Below, piece by piece: positions 9,063 to 18,303 of a DNA stretch of 64,000 bases (the stretch's first letter is position 1; the number at the start of each line of letters is the position of its first letter). Source of the DNA: Dyella kyungheensis (GTDB lineage: Bacteria > Pseudomonadota > Gammaproteobacteria > Xanthomonadales > Rhodanobacteraceae); the NCBI RefSeq assembly GCF_016905005.1, contig NZ_JADIKC010000010.1, forward strand, positions 129,801 through 193,800. The letters are read 5' to 3'. The translations under genes and the position numbers were made by a program. Below the pieces are notes generated by a model. The model saw only the letters and a list, made by a program, of their open reading frames with translations, searched no databases and had not been told where the DNA came from.

Positions 9063-9704
9063 ATGTCACCCTCTTCCGATCAGCTTCCGGCCGTCATCGC
9101 CGACCACGGCCGCGTGACCCAGGCCATCCTGGATTTCGTGAGCCAGATTCCGGACAGCCAGGTGCCCGGCGCCCGCGAACCCGAAAAGGAGGCCCGCCGC
9201 CTCGCCACCCGGGCACAGCAGCGCGCCGCCCTCACCGCGGGCTCGCTGGCGCTCCCGCCGGGGCCGTTGGGCTGGCTCACCGTGCTGCCGGAGGTCATCG
9301 CGATCTGGAAGATCCAGGCGCAGATGGTCAGCGACATTGCCGCCGCCTACGGCCAGCATTCGGAACTGGGCCGCGAGCAGATGCTGTGGTGCCTGTTCCG
9401 CCACACCGCCGCGCAAGCCTTCCGCGATCTGGTGGTGCGCGTGGGCGATCGCCTGCTGTTTCGCCGCGTCACCTTTGCCGTGGTCGAACGCGTGACCAAG
9501 ACGATCGGCATCAAGGTGACCCAGCGTGCCGTCAGCAGCAGCCTCTCGCGCTGGATTCCGGTGGTGGGCGCGGTCGGCGTGGGCAGCTACGCCTACTACG
9601 ACACCGGACAAGTGGCGCGTACCGCCATCGCCATGTTCAGCACGCCGTTCGCGACCGAGAGCGTCGACGAAGCGCCCGTCGAAACCACGGCCTCCCCGAC
9701 GTGA
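9063..9704 (+). CDS. EcsC-like protein
   Basis: This 213-residue protein has a central PLGWLTVLPEVIAIWKIQAQMV segment like that of the EcsC family, followed by an amphipathic stretch and a hydrophobic IPVVGAVGVGSYAYYDTG near the C-terminus. EcsC-family proteins are poorly characterised and often membrane associated; the founding Bacillus member is encoded with an ABC transporter, which is absent here. The start ATG is 211 bp from the divergent receptor start. Function unknown. Confidence 0.6.
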   Translation: MSPSSDQLPAVIADHGRVTQAILDFVSQIPDSQVPGAREPEKEARRLATRAQQRAALTAGSLALPPGPLGWLTVLPEVIAIWKIQAQMVSDIAAAYGQHSELGREQMLWCLFRHTAAQAFRDLVVRVGDRLLFRRVTFAVVERVTKTIGIKVTQRAVSSSLSRWIPVVGAVGVGSYAYYDTGQVARTAIAMFSTPFATESVDEAPVETTASPT

Positions 9705-9762
9705 CGCCACGCGTGCTTTACGGCAAGCTCCCCGCTCGGCCGCGTCACGCAGGAGCCCACGC

Positions 9763-10509
9763 ATGAATGCACGTCACGAGCGCCCCGTCGCGCTGATCAC
9801 CGGCGCCGGAAAACGCGTGGGCGCGGTGATCGCCCGCTCCCTGCATGCGGCCGGCTATGACCTGGCCCTGCACCATCGTCACTCCGCCGCCGACGCGGAA
9901 TTGCTGGCCGCCTCGCTGGAACGCCAGCGCAGCGACAGCACGTTCGTGTTGCAAGCCGAACTGGCCGAGCTGGAAGCGCTGCCGGGCATGGTGCAGCGTG
10001 TGCTCGCCCGTTTCGGCCGTCTCGATGCCCTGGTCAACAATGCTTCGGCGTTCTATCCCACACCGGTGGGCAGCGCGACCCTGGCACAGTGGAACGAACT
10101 CTTCGCCTCCAACGCGCAAGCACCGTTCTTTCTGGCGCAGGCGGCGACGCCCGCGTTACGCGAAGCACGTGGCGCCATCGTCAACCTGGTGGATATCTAC
10201 GCGGAACGTCCGCTCGCCGATCATCCGATCTACTGCATGGCCAAAGCCGCGCTGGAAGCGATGACGCGCTCACTCGCACTGGATCTCGGCCCCGACGTAC
10301 GCGTCAACGGCGTCGCCCCCGGCGCCGTGATGTGGCCGAGCGACGGCAAGCCGTACGACGACCAGCAGGCCATGCTCGCCCGCACCCCGCTGCAACGCGC
10401 GGGCTCACCGGAGGATGTCGCCGGCGCGGTGCTGTGGTTGCTGCGCGATGCCCCGTTCGTGACGGGGCAGATCATCCGCGTGGATGGCGGACGTACGCTT
10501 TCCGTGTGA
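9763..10509 (+). CDS. short-chain dehydrogenase/reductase, pteridine reductase type
   Basis: This 248-residue Rossmann-fold enzyme has the TGAGKRVG dinucleotide loop near residue 12, NNAS, and the catalytic pair Tyr157-Lys161 (YCMAK). The Lys-Arg of TGxxKRxG is typical of pteridine/dihydropteridine reductases (PTR1/FolM) and of NADPH preference. It would reduce biopterin- or folate-type pterins. ATG 9763 has AGGAG about 8 nt upstream; an open frame extends upstream but overlaps the EcsC-like gene. It converges with the end of the T6SS operon 31 bp away. Confidence 0.75.
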   Translation: MNARHERPVALITGAGKRVGAVIARSLHAAGYDLALHHRHSAADAELLAASLERQRSDSTFVLQAELAELEALPGMVQRVLARFGRLDALVNNASAFYPTPVGSATLAQWNELFASNAQAPFFLAQAATPALREARGAIVNLVDIYAERPLADHPIYCMAKAALEAMTRSLALDLGPDVRVNGVAPGAVMWPSDGKPYDDQQAMLARTPLQRAGSPEDVAGAVLWLLRDAPFVTGQIIRVDGGRTLSV

Positions 10510-10540
10510 AAAGCCACCGGAAGCGCCGTCTACAGCCGCG

Positions 10541-11365
10541 CTAGCGCTTGAGGATGGTATCCAGGGAGCGAAGCACTTCGCTGGTCGTTTGCTCCAGGCT
10601 CATGGCGTAGATGACATAGACCACCGCGAGCAGCGCGAGAACGCCGCACCAAGGCGCCCACCATGGCCACTGTCTTCCCACGTTATAGCGTCGACTGGCG
10701 ACGTTGGCATGCGCATCGGTCAGCTGCTCCGGCGTTTCGCCACGCATATCGCGAAGCACCTCGTGCAGCTTCTTGATCAACCCTTGCAAGGCTTCGGCCT
10801 GGTTGTGTTGCAGACCGTACTTACCCTTGAAGCCGAGGCAAAGGCACAGGTACTTGAACTCGAGTACATCGCGGTATTTCTTGGGATCCGTTTGCATTCG
10901 CGAAAGCACGGTGAAGAACTTTTCGCCGCCCCAGGTCTCACTGTGATAGACGCTCAGCATCGAGCGTTCCGCCCAAAGCGAATGAGACCCCCAGCGCGTC
11001 TGCATGACGGCTTCATCGATAAACGTACACAAGGCGTAGCGATAGGCGAGCTGCGTAGCGCCGTCGTAGCCATGTTTTCGCACCTCCTCATCCATCGAGG
11101 CAATATGGTCGCGCACGGTACCGTACAGCTTGTCCACGCCGAGGAAGCTATCCATGCGGCGCAAGCCGATCACCAGACCGAACAAAGGCAGCGCCGCGTC
11201 GACCAACGGATTCAGTCCATGACCGCGCAGGGAGAAGCCAAGGTCAACGTCATCGTCGATGAAGCCAACGGTCTCGAATGCAATCTGCTTCTTCTGCGCC
11301 ACCGTCGGAGCGGGCGACGACCGAAGAAAGCTGCCGTGGGGTTGAGCAGTGTTGGAGTTGTTCAT
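10541..11365 (-). CDS. tssL: T6SS inner-membrane protein TssL (DotU/IcmH-like)
   Basis: A 274-residue DotU-type protein: a cytoplasmic helical domain with FVIDEA-like residues (CTFIDEAVMQT) and RWGSHSLWAERSML, and one C-terminal transmembrane segment near residue 235 (APWCGVLALLAVVYVIYAM). There is no peptidoglycan-binding extension, so anchoring to the wall must come from elsewhere. TssL forms the TssJLM membrane complex with TssM. ATG 11365 lies one base after the tssK stop; an in-frame start 17 codons upstream would overlap tssK. It is the last gene of the leftward structural operon. Confidence 0.93.
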   Translation of the reverse strand: MNNSNTAQPHGSFLRSSPAPTVAQKKQIAFETVGFIDDDVDLGFSLRGHGLNPLVDAALPLFGLVIGLRRMDSFLGVDKLYGTVRDHIASMDEEVRKHGYDGATQLAYRYALCTFIDEAVMQTRWGSHSLWAERSMLSVYHSETWGGEKFFTVLSRMQTDPKKYRDVLEFKYLCLCLGFKGKYGLQHNQAEALQGLIKKLHEVLRDMRGETPEQLTDAHANVASRRYNVGRQWPWWAPWCGVLALLAVVYVIYAMSLEQTTSEVLRSLDTILKR

Positions 11366-11366
11366 G

Positions 11367-12704
11367 TCATTCGCTCCGGATGGCCCAGAACTGAAGCTCC
11401 AGCTCGGGGAAGTCACCAGCGATATGGAAGCCGAATCCCGCGGTGTCCCTCATCATCTGCCAGCTCGGATGCGTACGATCGAGCTGGAAATAAGTGAAGC
11501 CGGCGTGGAAGGGGAGATGACGCGGCGCCACCGGCAATGGACTCAGGGGGATGCCAGGCAGTTGCAGACCGACCAGCTCGCCTAGCTTTTCCATCGAAGC
11601 CACCTTCGCCTGCTGAGCAAACTGCTGCCGCAGCCTTTCCAGGGGCATGCGTGCACGTACGGCCAGGATAAAGTCGGCGCTGGATAGCAGGCCACGATCC
11701 TGCACTGCCGCGGTAAGGATGCCGTACTGCTGCTTGATGATCGGCAGCGACACCGCGCGCGGCTGAAGTACCGTGCTCAGAGCGCGGCGCAAGGTTTCCT
11801 CCAGCACGCGAAACGACAGCCGCGGATTGTCATGTTGGTAGGGAGGATATTCCTGCGGAAGTCGCCCTTCGTCGGTGAACGTCACCAGTTCGCCGCAGGC
11901 TTGGCTGAACGCGATATACAACTGTTCCGGATGAACGTGGCGAAGCCGCGATAGATGAATGAAATACGGATAGAGGCGGTTGAGTACCTGTAGCAGGTTG
12001 AAATCCGTCACGTCGGCAACGCCTGATTGCCCTGGTGAACCGATGCGCTCGGCGATGTTCTTCGCACGCTCGCGCATCAGGCCAGCCGTTTCGCCAAGGA
12101 AGCGCTTGAGCTGCGGGATGGCATTGAGCGAAAGCCCGGTCGGATAGAACGCCTCATCCAACACCAGGCTTCCGTCGGGACGCCGGTCGAGAATGCGGCA
12201 TAGCGCGATGCCGGTGAACGCGCTACGGTCATCGCGCTCCAACGTCAACTGCAGATGGAGCGATGCCAGATCCATTGAGACATAGTCGCCCTCCTGGCTA
12301 TGAGTATCCCTCACCTCCTCCGTACGCGCCGCGTAGCGCATGTTCGCGTAGGTCTCTGGCCATTGAACCTCGAGCACCCCATCCGAACGCAGCGGCAAAG
12401 TGAGATAGACCACTTGATTGGCCAGCGACGCATCGGTGATGGCCAATGGAACGGGCGGCGGCTGGTCGTTGGGAATGTCGAACACGCTGCCGTCCGGCAT
12501 CACACCGCGGGCACGCACGATGGCGATCTTGCCGAAGCTCAGGTATTCCTGATTGAGTTCCAGTTCGCTCAGGCCATACAGATGTTCGCTGACCGTGCCG
12601 ATGCGCTGGTTTGCGTAGTGCTCCAGCGCGCGCTGCTGCTGCTGGAAATGTTGGGGCTTGACGAACAAGCCCTCGCTCCAGATAACCAAGTTTTTCGACG
12701 TCAT
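11367..12704 (-). CDS. tssK: T6SS baseplate protein TssK
   Basis: The 445-residue protein starts with the characteristic WSEGLFVKPQHFQQQQR segment of TssK, a siphophage receptor-binding-like baseplate subunit that links the TssEFG wedge to TssL/TssM. Its size is normal for the family. ATG 12704 overlaps the tssJ stop by one base (TGATG); a GTG one codon earlier is possible. Tight spacing on both sides implies translational coupling. Confidence 0.95.
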   Translation of the reverse strand: MTSKNLVIWSEGLFVKPQHFQQQQRALEHYANQRIGTVSEHLYGLSELELNQEYLSFGKIAIVRARGVMPDGSVFDIPNDQPPPVPLAITDASLANQVVYLTLPLRSDGVLEVQWPETYANMRYAARTEEVRDTHSQEGDYVSMDLASLHLQLTLERDDRSAFTGIALCRILDRRPDGSLVLDEAFYPTGLSLNAIPQLKRFLGETAGLMRERAKNIAERIGSPGQSGVADVTDFNLLQVLNRLYPYFIHLSRLRHVHPEQLYIAFSQACGELVTFTDEGRLPQEYPPYQHDNPRLSFRVLEETLRRALSTVLQPRAVSLPIIKQQYGILTAAVQDRGLLSSADFILAVRARMPLERLRQQFAQQAKVASMEKLGELVGLQLPGIPLSPLPVAPRHLPFHAGFTYFQLDRTHPSWQMMRDTAGFGFHIAGDFPELELQFWAIRSE

Positions 12705-13756
12705 CACTTCTTCCTTGTCGGCTGGTGGTAGCTCTCGTCGACCAGTCCAACCTCGATGTCCTGGAAAACCACTAGCAGCGAGTACTTGAAGCCACCCGCT
12801 TCGATCCGCATGACCTGTTTCCAGCCGGCGCCGCGCTGATCATGGAAATTGGCCAGCACGGCGATATATCGCGCGTTCTTGTCGATCTTCGCGAAATCGA
12901 CGAATTTGAACTGGCCGGGCTGCAGCACATAGTCGTCATCTTCGACATAGGTGCTACCGAGCGCCTTCTTGAGGTCTTTCAGCAGCAGGTCGTGATCGGC
13001 GTTGAGGAAAACCGAATCGTCTTTCAACTGCAGAATCTTGAAGGACACCGGCGTGGCGATACTGCGGTTATCCGGGGTTGCTTGGACCAAGGAGGTAAGG
13101 GCCGGGCTATCGGCGTACTGGCCTAGCGCGGGCGCCTTGGCGTTCTGGGCATCGGCGCTTGAGCTATCGTCGCCTGTCCTCAGCGGTACCGGTAAGCCAT
13201 CCGCTGTGGCAGGCGGCTTTTGCCCAGCGGCAAAGGGAATGATCGGACTGGCTGCATGGAAGCCGATACCGAAGCCACCAACTGCGCCAAATGCGTAGGG
13301 CGCCAGCTCGCTGGAACGCGTCACGATGGCCGGCACAATCGACGGTTCGTCATTGCCATCTGAAGCGGACGCTACCTGGGCAACCGAGGTGCTGCCCGGC
13401 GCTGACGAAATCTGCAACGGGGCCTGCTCGCCCTTCTCGGAACCCGGCTCCTGCAGGTAGTCGAGCAAGGCCTTCATTTTCTCCGCCAGCTCGGCCTTGC
13501 TGCCGCCGCTCAGGTTGACCAGGTAGGGGCCTTCCTTGGCATGGGTGTCGACCGTCACGGCAGCCATCTCGGGAGTCTGCATGACAGGCTGGGCGGTGTC
13601 GGGCGACAACGCGTCTGGATTGGGGTTGACGTTCGGCGCTGCATAAAGGCTCAACGAGACCTGCGAGGGGGTCTCGGCATTCTTTCCCCTGGACGTTGCG
13701 CAGCCGGCCATGCTCAGGCCTGCCAGCAATACCAAAGTGACGTGATGGAGCCTCAT
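12704..13756 (-). CDS. tssJ: T6SS outer-membrane lipoprotein TssJ with a large internal insertion
   Basis: This 350-residue precursor has a lipobox ending at Cys19 (LSMAGC). Residues about 32-48 (VSLSLYAAPNVNPNPD) match the first strand and loop of TssJ, and residues about 236-335 (PVSFKILQLKDDSVF to VFQDIEVGL) match the rest of the fold. About 185 residues lie between them, including a helical AELAEKMKALLDYLQ segment, a Gly/Pro/Ala-rich part and Ser/Asp-rich linkers. Normal TssJ proteins are roughly 150-190 residues. TssJ anchors the TssM C-terminus to the outer membrane. It overlaps tagH by ATGA and tssK by TGATG, and the frame is open throughout. Confidence 0.85.
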   Translation of the reverse strand: MRLHHVTLVLLAGLSMAGCATSRGKNAETPSQVSLSLYAAPNVNPNPDALSPDTAQPVMQTPEMAAVTVDTHAKEGPYLVNLSGGSKAELAEKMKALLDYLQEPGSEKGEQAPLQISSAPGSTSVAQVASASDGNDEPSIVPAIVTRSSELAPYAFGAVGGFGIGFHAASPIIPFAAGQKPPATADGLPVPLRTGDDSSSADAQNAKAPALGQYADSPALTSLVQATPDNRSIATPVSFKILQLKDDSVFLNADHDLLLKDLKKALGSTYVEDDDYVLQPGQFKFVDFAKIDKNARYIAVLANFHDQRGAGWKQVMRIEAGGFKYSLLVVFQDIEVGLVDESYHQPTRKK

Positions 13757-15096
13757 TGCGCCTCCGCGCGGAGGGCGCGATCGTAGGTCTGCTCGAAAAT
13801 CTCCCAGAAGAGTTTTTCAAAGCCCTGCTGTCGCGAAGAAGCCAGCTCGTTGAAATAGTGCGTGTACATCTGCCACGCCCAATCGTCTGCTTCTTCGGAG
13901 TGATGTGGGCGATAGCGCTGAAAACGCTGCATCAAGGTGTCCGGGGCGAAGGAACGAAGCAGCGCTTCCAAGCTCGCACCAATAGCCTGGACCACGGCGC
14001 CATGATGACGCCGAACCTGCTCAAGGCTCTCCTCCACCGCCGCCTTGGGCGAGAGATGCACCACGCTGCGCCCGCTTCCAAACAGTGCCTGGACGGTATC
14101 CTGGTAACTCAGCCCCAGGCGCAAGGGATTGTCTTCAATGGGTTGCAGCGTACGATTCAGCAACGCAAGCCGGTCATCGCCCCGTGGAGACGCGTTGTAG
14201 AGCGCCGTGAGGCCAACGATCGCAGCGTGCAATGCGGCACCACTCTCCAGCAGGAGACGGTACGCTGCCTGGCTATCCAGGCCGCCAGGCGACGTCTGTA
14301 GCCCTTCCAGCAGCGGGGCAAGCAACTGCCGCGGATCGCCTCCAGCCGATTGTTGTCCGGCAAGCCAACGCTGAGCCTGTGCCACTTCCGTGCTTGGGTT
14401 GGTCATTTGTCTCTCTCCAGGGATGGTGTTGGGGGCGCCGGACACCGCTTCGAAGCGCGTGGCGCCAAGATCGCGCTGGGACGTTGCGGTCACTAGGCCG
14501 TAGTGGGTGGTATCGAGCGGATCGCAGGCGGGCGACGCGTTCTCGCGGTCCGCCAGATCAAGCGCTACCAGCGGATCGAGCTCCTCCCGGCGATCGGGAC
14601 CAACGGCCAGCGACTGAAAGGCTGCCGTGTCACCGGCCGAGCGCTCCCAGGGATTGGCAAGCGCAGCCATTCCTTCATCAGCATGCGCCACGGCCAGCTC
14701 ATCTCCCTGAAAGAGCTCAGCGACGTCGTGCGTCATCTCATCGCCGGTTATCGAGTCCGTCTCGTGCATGTGCACGGTCAGTCGATAGGGACCGATCTGC
14801 AGCGTGTCGCCCTCGCCGACGCGGGCGCCGACACGGTGCCCCAAGGGCGCGTGAGAGCCGTTGATGTGCGTTTCGCCCGAACGATCGACCACGCAGAAAT
14901 GGCCGCCTTCCTGGCAGATCTCGCAGTGGATGGGTTTGATGCGATCCAGGCGGTCCAGAAGAATCCAGTTGGCGCCTCGGCAGCCGATGGTGCCGCCCTC
15001 CCGGTCGAACCGATGACGTGGTGTGCTGCCGTACTGGAGTGCCTCAGGATTGCTGACGACCAGCGTGATGTAACGTGGAACGACAGGAACATTCAT
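13753..15096 (-). CDS. tagH: FHA-domain T6SS protein TagH/VasC
   Basis: This 447-residue protein has an N-terminal forkhead-associated domain (residues about 5-110; pSer/pThr-recognition elements near GCRGANWILLD and HINGSHAPLG). An acidic linker of about 130 residues leads to the C-terminal domain typical of T6SS FHA proteins (SYQDTVQALFGSGRSVVHLSP, then a region ending EEIFEQTYDRAL-like). In Pseudomonas, Fha1 is phosphorylated by PpkA to trigger assembly, but no PpkA or PppA gene is present here. It overlaps tssG and tssJ by ATGA at each end, which fixes the start at 15096. Confidence 0.9.
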   Translation of the reverse strand: MNVPVVPRYITLVVSNPEALQYGSTPRHRFDREGGTIGCRGANWILLDRLDRIKPIHCEICQEGGHFCVVDRSGETHINGSHAPLGHRVGARVGEGDTLQIGPYRLTVHMHETDSITGDEMTHDVAELFQGDELAVAHADEGMAALANPWERSAGDTAAFQSLAVGPDRREELDPLVALDLADRENASPACDPLDTTHYGLVTATSQRDLGATRFEAVSGAPNTIPGERQMTNPSTEVAQAQRWLAGQQSAGGDPRQLLAPLLEGLQTSPGGLDSQAAYRLLLESGAALHAAIVGLTALYNASPRGDDRLALLNRTLQPIEDNPLRLGLSYQDTVQALFGSGRSVVHLSPKAAVEESLEQVRRHHGAVVQAIGASLEALLRSFAPDTLMQRFQRYRPHHSEEADDWAWQMYTHYFNELASSRQQGFEKLFWEIFEQTYDRALRAEAQ

Positions 15097-16112
15097 AAGC
15101 GCACCTTGATGCGGACGTACGATTGCTTGCGAAGGCCCTTCTGGTCGACGAAGCTGGTCCAGCCCAGATGGCTGCCCTGGTCCTTGCCGAGATTGAACGG
15201 CGGCACTTCTTCCTGGCGCAGGCCCAGTTCCAGGTCGTAGGCCGAGGGATCGCGCAAGAGGAATTCGATCAGTTTGCGCAATCGCTCGAAGTTCACGCCG
15301 CTGGGCAGGAATTCGCGGAAGCGCGATTGGTCCAGATCGGAAATGACGATGCTGAATTTGCTGTGCCGGGTTCGAACACGGCTCCCGATGACGAAATCGT
15401 CGCCCAACGTGCCACAACGCTTCCCCAGCGAAAGCCGCTGCTGCTCGGGAACATGCATGTATCGGTGTTCGAACTCCCTGATATGGACTGCCGGCACATC
15501 GAAACAGTGCGCGATGATGCCCCCCACGACGGAAGGCGACCGGCTCCGGCTGGCAATCAGGCCGGCGTAGCTGAGCAGGCGGCTCCACGGTATCGGCGTC
15601 GCGCCTCGGAGTTCCTCGTCGTTGAGGCCGATCAAAGCGAAGATGTAGCGGGAGAATCCGTCTCGCGCCTCGCGTTGAAAGCGCACGTAGTAGCGGTACT
15701 TGCGCCATGCCTGATGCAGTAACGTGAGCAGGCGGTGATTGAAGAAATCAAGGAAGGCTGGCCGAATACCCATGCCCTGGCCGTGCTCGTAGGCAAGGCG
15801 ATCCAGGTAATAGCTGGGCAGCGGCGAGTCGGGTCCGTGCAAACCGAAGAAACTCGCCTGCACCCGATAGTTGCTGCGTGCACCGGCGGGCATGCGCTCA
15901 GCCAGCGTGATGTCCGATGCGGGAAAGCCTAGCCCCGCATAACTGCTGAGGCGGATGCGCTGGTGCTCGGGCTCGATGGCGTCGATCGACTCCAGATCGT
16001 CGCCGTGCAGGCCATGCAGTTGCTCGATAAGACGGAAGAAGTTGTGGTTCCTGGCGTCCTCAAGCAGGACATTGGCTAGATCTGCGGTTGCTTTCCGATC
16101 AGCCATGGCCAT
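15093..16112 (-). CDS. tssG: T6SS baseplate protein TssG
   Basis: This 339-residue TssG begins with a helical segment ending NFFRLIEQL, followed by the conserved FFGLHGPDSPLPSYYLDRL and DFFNHRLLTLLHQAWRKYRY motifs. TssG and TssF form the baseplate wedge around VgrG. The start overlaps the 3' end of tssF by about 37 nt (ATG 16112, with a second ATG two codons on), and the end overlaps tagH by four bases. Confidence 0.95.
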   Translation of the reverse strand: MAMADRKATADLANVLLEDARNHNFFRLIEQLHGLHGDDLESIDAIEPEHQRIRLSSYAGLGFPASDITLAERMPAGARSNYRVQASFFGLHGPDSPLPSYYLDRLAYEHGQGMGIRPAFLDFFNHRLLTLLHQAWRKYRYYVRFQREARDGFSRYIFALIGLNDEELRGATPIPWSRLLSYAGLIASRSRSPSVVGGIIAHCFDVPAVHIREFEHRYMHVPEQQRLSLGKRCGTLGDDFVIGSRVRTRHSKFSIVISDLDQSRFREFLPSGVNFERLRKLIEFLLRDPSAYDLELGLRQEEVPPFNLGKDQGSHLGWTSFVDQKGLRKQSYVRIKVRL

Positions 16113-17842
16113 TGGTAGCGCTCGTTGTTGCTGGCGTTGAGTACGTCCAGCTGATGAAAGGAATTGATACTGGCGTACAGGGCAAAGAAATGGCTCAGCA
16201 CGGTCGCGAACAGGTACAGGTCGCCCTCACAGAGAAAGGCAGCCTGGTCGAGTGTCAGCTGCGTTTTAAGACCGCGAATGGGCAGCCCCTTCATCAGCAC
16301 ATCGGCGGGCGTGGTCACCGCTTCGTGCACGCCGCTCAACCGCTTGCGTGTCGCGCGGGCATGTTGGATGTCATGCAGTGCGGCAAAGTCGTACGCTCGA
16401 ACCACCGCCTTCAGTGGCTCGGCCGATAGCAACGACAGATAGTTGAGGGACAGATTGGATACCAGCGTCCATAGCAGACTGCCATCCAGCACAGGTCGAT
16501 AGGACGGCGTAGGCCGAATGATGTTTCGATAAGCGGCATACATCGGCGTGGTCTGCGTGGGCATGCATATGTCGCCGACACCCAGCGCCAGCGGAAGATC
16601 GCGGTTGGTGCAAGTGAGCGCCAGCGACACCGTTTCGCCCTGACCGATGAACGCTGTTTCATCGCCGCGGACGAAGGCGATGCGGTGATGGATGCCGGCA
16701 TCGGTGAGGGATTGCTGGATGCGCGTTCGGTAGTAGAGGGACGTGCGGCCGTGCGCGTGCTCGATCTCGTGCTGTAACGACTCGAACGGATAGAACGTAC
16801 GCAGGCGATCGCCTCGTTCGCCGTTCGGCTTGCGCTGGTGGCTGGCCACCTCGTCGATGCTGAAGATCTCACATGCATCGAGGCGGTGACCCGACGGAAG
16901 AAGCTGCTCGTCGATAGCTCGCCCTTCCAGCTGGATCGGCTCGGCGTCATGCGCGAACAGATTGACGGCAGGCGCGCAGTAAAGCGCGATGTCTCCTGTG
17001 CGAAGGCGTATGTTCGCCGGCATCGGACGCGAGAAATGAAATTCCAACCGTACCCGACTAGCTTTCCTGGCCGGCCATACGGAACGTAGCCGTTGAAGGC
17101 AGAAGAAGTGAAATCGCTGCGGGAAAATGAAGTATTCCTGCAGTATGCGATATCCGTCGAACACGTTCTTTGGATAGGGCAGCAACGCCTCTTCCGGGCT
17201 GAAGCCAGGAAATGAGACATGCTTGGCCGACAACTGGCGTATCTCGTCATCGACGACGAGGGTGACGCCGCCGAGATACTTGGCCAGCCAAAGGTAGAGC
17301 GTACGGGCCGTGGATTCGTCGCCGCTCAGGTGAAAGTCGAGTTGATCGCAGTCGAATGTATCGAGCGCATTGTCCGTCGTCGTGGACAATTCGATACGGA
17401 CAATGGATTTTTCACGCGTATGCGCGTCACTCACTTCGTGCAGTCGGAACGGGTAAAGCACCACGTCGGTGCAAGTACGAAACTCGCATTGCACGCCTTC
17501 CACGGGGCGCGACAACATGCGCGCTCCCTTGGGTATCACCTGCCGTTGCGTGATGGCGTGATCCACCGGCTCGAAGCACATGATGGTGCTGCTCGGCAGC
17601 GGACGAAGGTAGTTCGGCCACAGCAGCTGCAGCAGCGTGTGGGTCAGTTCCGGAAAGTCGTCCTCGATCTTCAGCCGCAGCTTGGCTGTCAGGAACGCAA
17701 AGCCCTCGAGCAAGCGCTCGACATCGGGGTCGGCTGCCTCTTCGCCGAGGAATCGCGCCAGTTGCGGATTGTCCTTGGAGAATTCACGGCCGAGCCGGCG
17801 AAGATAATCCATTTCTTCGCGGAACTTGTGTCGCAGCGACAT
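16076..17842 (-). CDS. tssF: T6SS baseplate protein TssF
   Basis: The 588-residue protein opens with FREEMDYLRRLGREFSKDNP and EEAADPDVERLLEGFAFLTAKL, followed by LLQLLWPNYLRPLPS, all signature TssF sequence. It is a wedge subunit of the baseplate, normally two copies per TssG. Length is normal. It lies 21 bp after tssE and overlaps tssG, consistent with co-translation of the wedge subunits. Confidence 0.96.
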   Translation of the reverse strand: MSLRHKFREEMDYLRRLGREFSKDNPQLARFLGEEAADPDVERLLEGFAFLTAKLRLKIEDDFPELTHTLLQLLWPNYLRPLPSSTIMCFEPVDHAITQRQVIPKGARMLSRPVEGVQCEFRTCTDVVLYPFRLHEVSDAHTREKSIVRIELSTTTDNALDTFDCDQLDFHLSGDESTARTLYLWLAKYLGGVTLVVDDEIRQLSAKHVSFPGFSPEEALLPYPKNVFDGYRILQEYFIFPQRFHFFCLQRLRSVWPARKASRVRLEFHFSRPMPANIRLRTGDIALYCAPAVNLFAHDAEPIQLEGRAIDEQLLPSGHRLDACEIFSIDEVASHQRKPNGERGDRLRTFYPFESLQHEIEHAHGRTSLYYRTRIQQSLTDAGIHHRIAFVRGDETAFIGQGETVSLALTCTNRDLPLALGVGDICMPTQTTPMYAAYRNIIRPTPSYRPVLDGSLLWTLVSNLSLNYLSLLSAEPLKAVVRAYDFAALHDIQHARATRKRLSGVHEAVTTPADVLMKGLPIRGLKTQLTLDQAAFLCEGDLYLFATVLSHFFALYASINSFHQLDVLNASNNERYQWPWLIGKQPQI

Positions 17843-17863
17843 GGGTTGATTCTTTCCTTGACG

Positions 17864-18292
17864 CTAAGTGACGCGTGCCGACTGATCCTGATGGCGGATG
17901 AGAAGGTCAATCTCCAACTTCTCCTCCACGTTCTGAATGGGTACCAGGCAATCCAGCCTGAAATGAAGATCCAAGGGCTGCTCCGGGTCCGGAGTCGCCC
18001 TTACCCCGAGTACATGCACCCGAGGCTCATATGCCGCAATCAAGCGTTCGATATCCCTACGGACACGAACCACCAGGTCAGCGCTGCCGACAGCAGCGTC
18101 GTTGAAATCACTCAAACCGAGATCGGGGCTGCTCTGCGAGCAACCCTCACGCGTATTGAGCAACCACTGCAGGTGCTTCTTGATCGCCCCGATGCGCTCG
18201 GAGGCCATGTGCTGCCTGGAGCGAACCCGTAGAGGCAGGGCATCCGGTTCAAGTCGTTCGAACAGGCTTCCCTGTCCCCCTGACCTTGGCAT
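17864..18292 (-). CDS. tssE: T6SS baseplate protein TssE (gp25-like)
   Basis: A 142-residue protein with the gp25/TssE pattern: an N-terminal SLFERLEPDA, a central LNTREGCSQSSPDLGLSDFND and a C-terminal beta region. It is the T4 gp25-like lysozyme-fold subunit that primes sheath polymerisation and has no enzyme activity in this family. It follows tssC by 11 bp. Confidence 0.94.
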   Translation of the reverse strand: MPRSGGQGSLFERLEPDALPLRVRSRQHMASERIGAIKKHLQWLLNTREGCSQSSPDLGLSDFNDAAVGSADLVVRVRRDIERLIAAYEPRVHVLGVRATPDPEQPLDLHFRLDCLVPIQNVEEKLEIDLLIRHQDQSARVT

Positions 18293-18303
18293 GGCCGAGC
18301 CCC

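Noticed and set aside
12704..13756. Frameshift or assembly error as the cause of the enlarged TssJ
   Set aside because: The frame is continuous, both flanking stop/start overlaps are intact and codon use in the insertion is like its neighbours.
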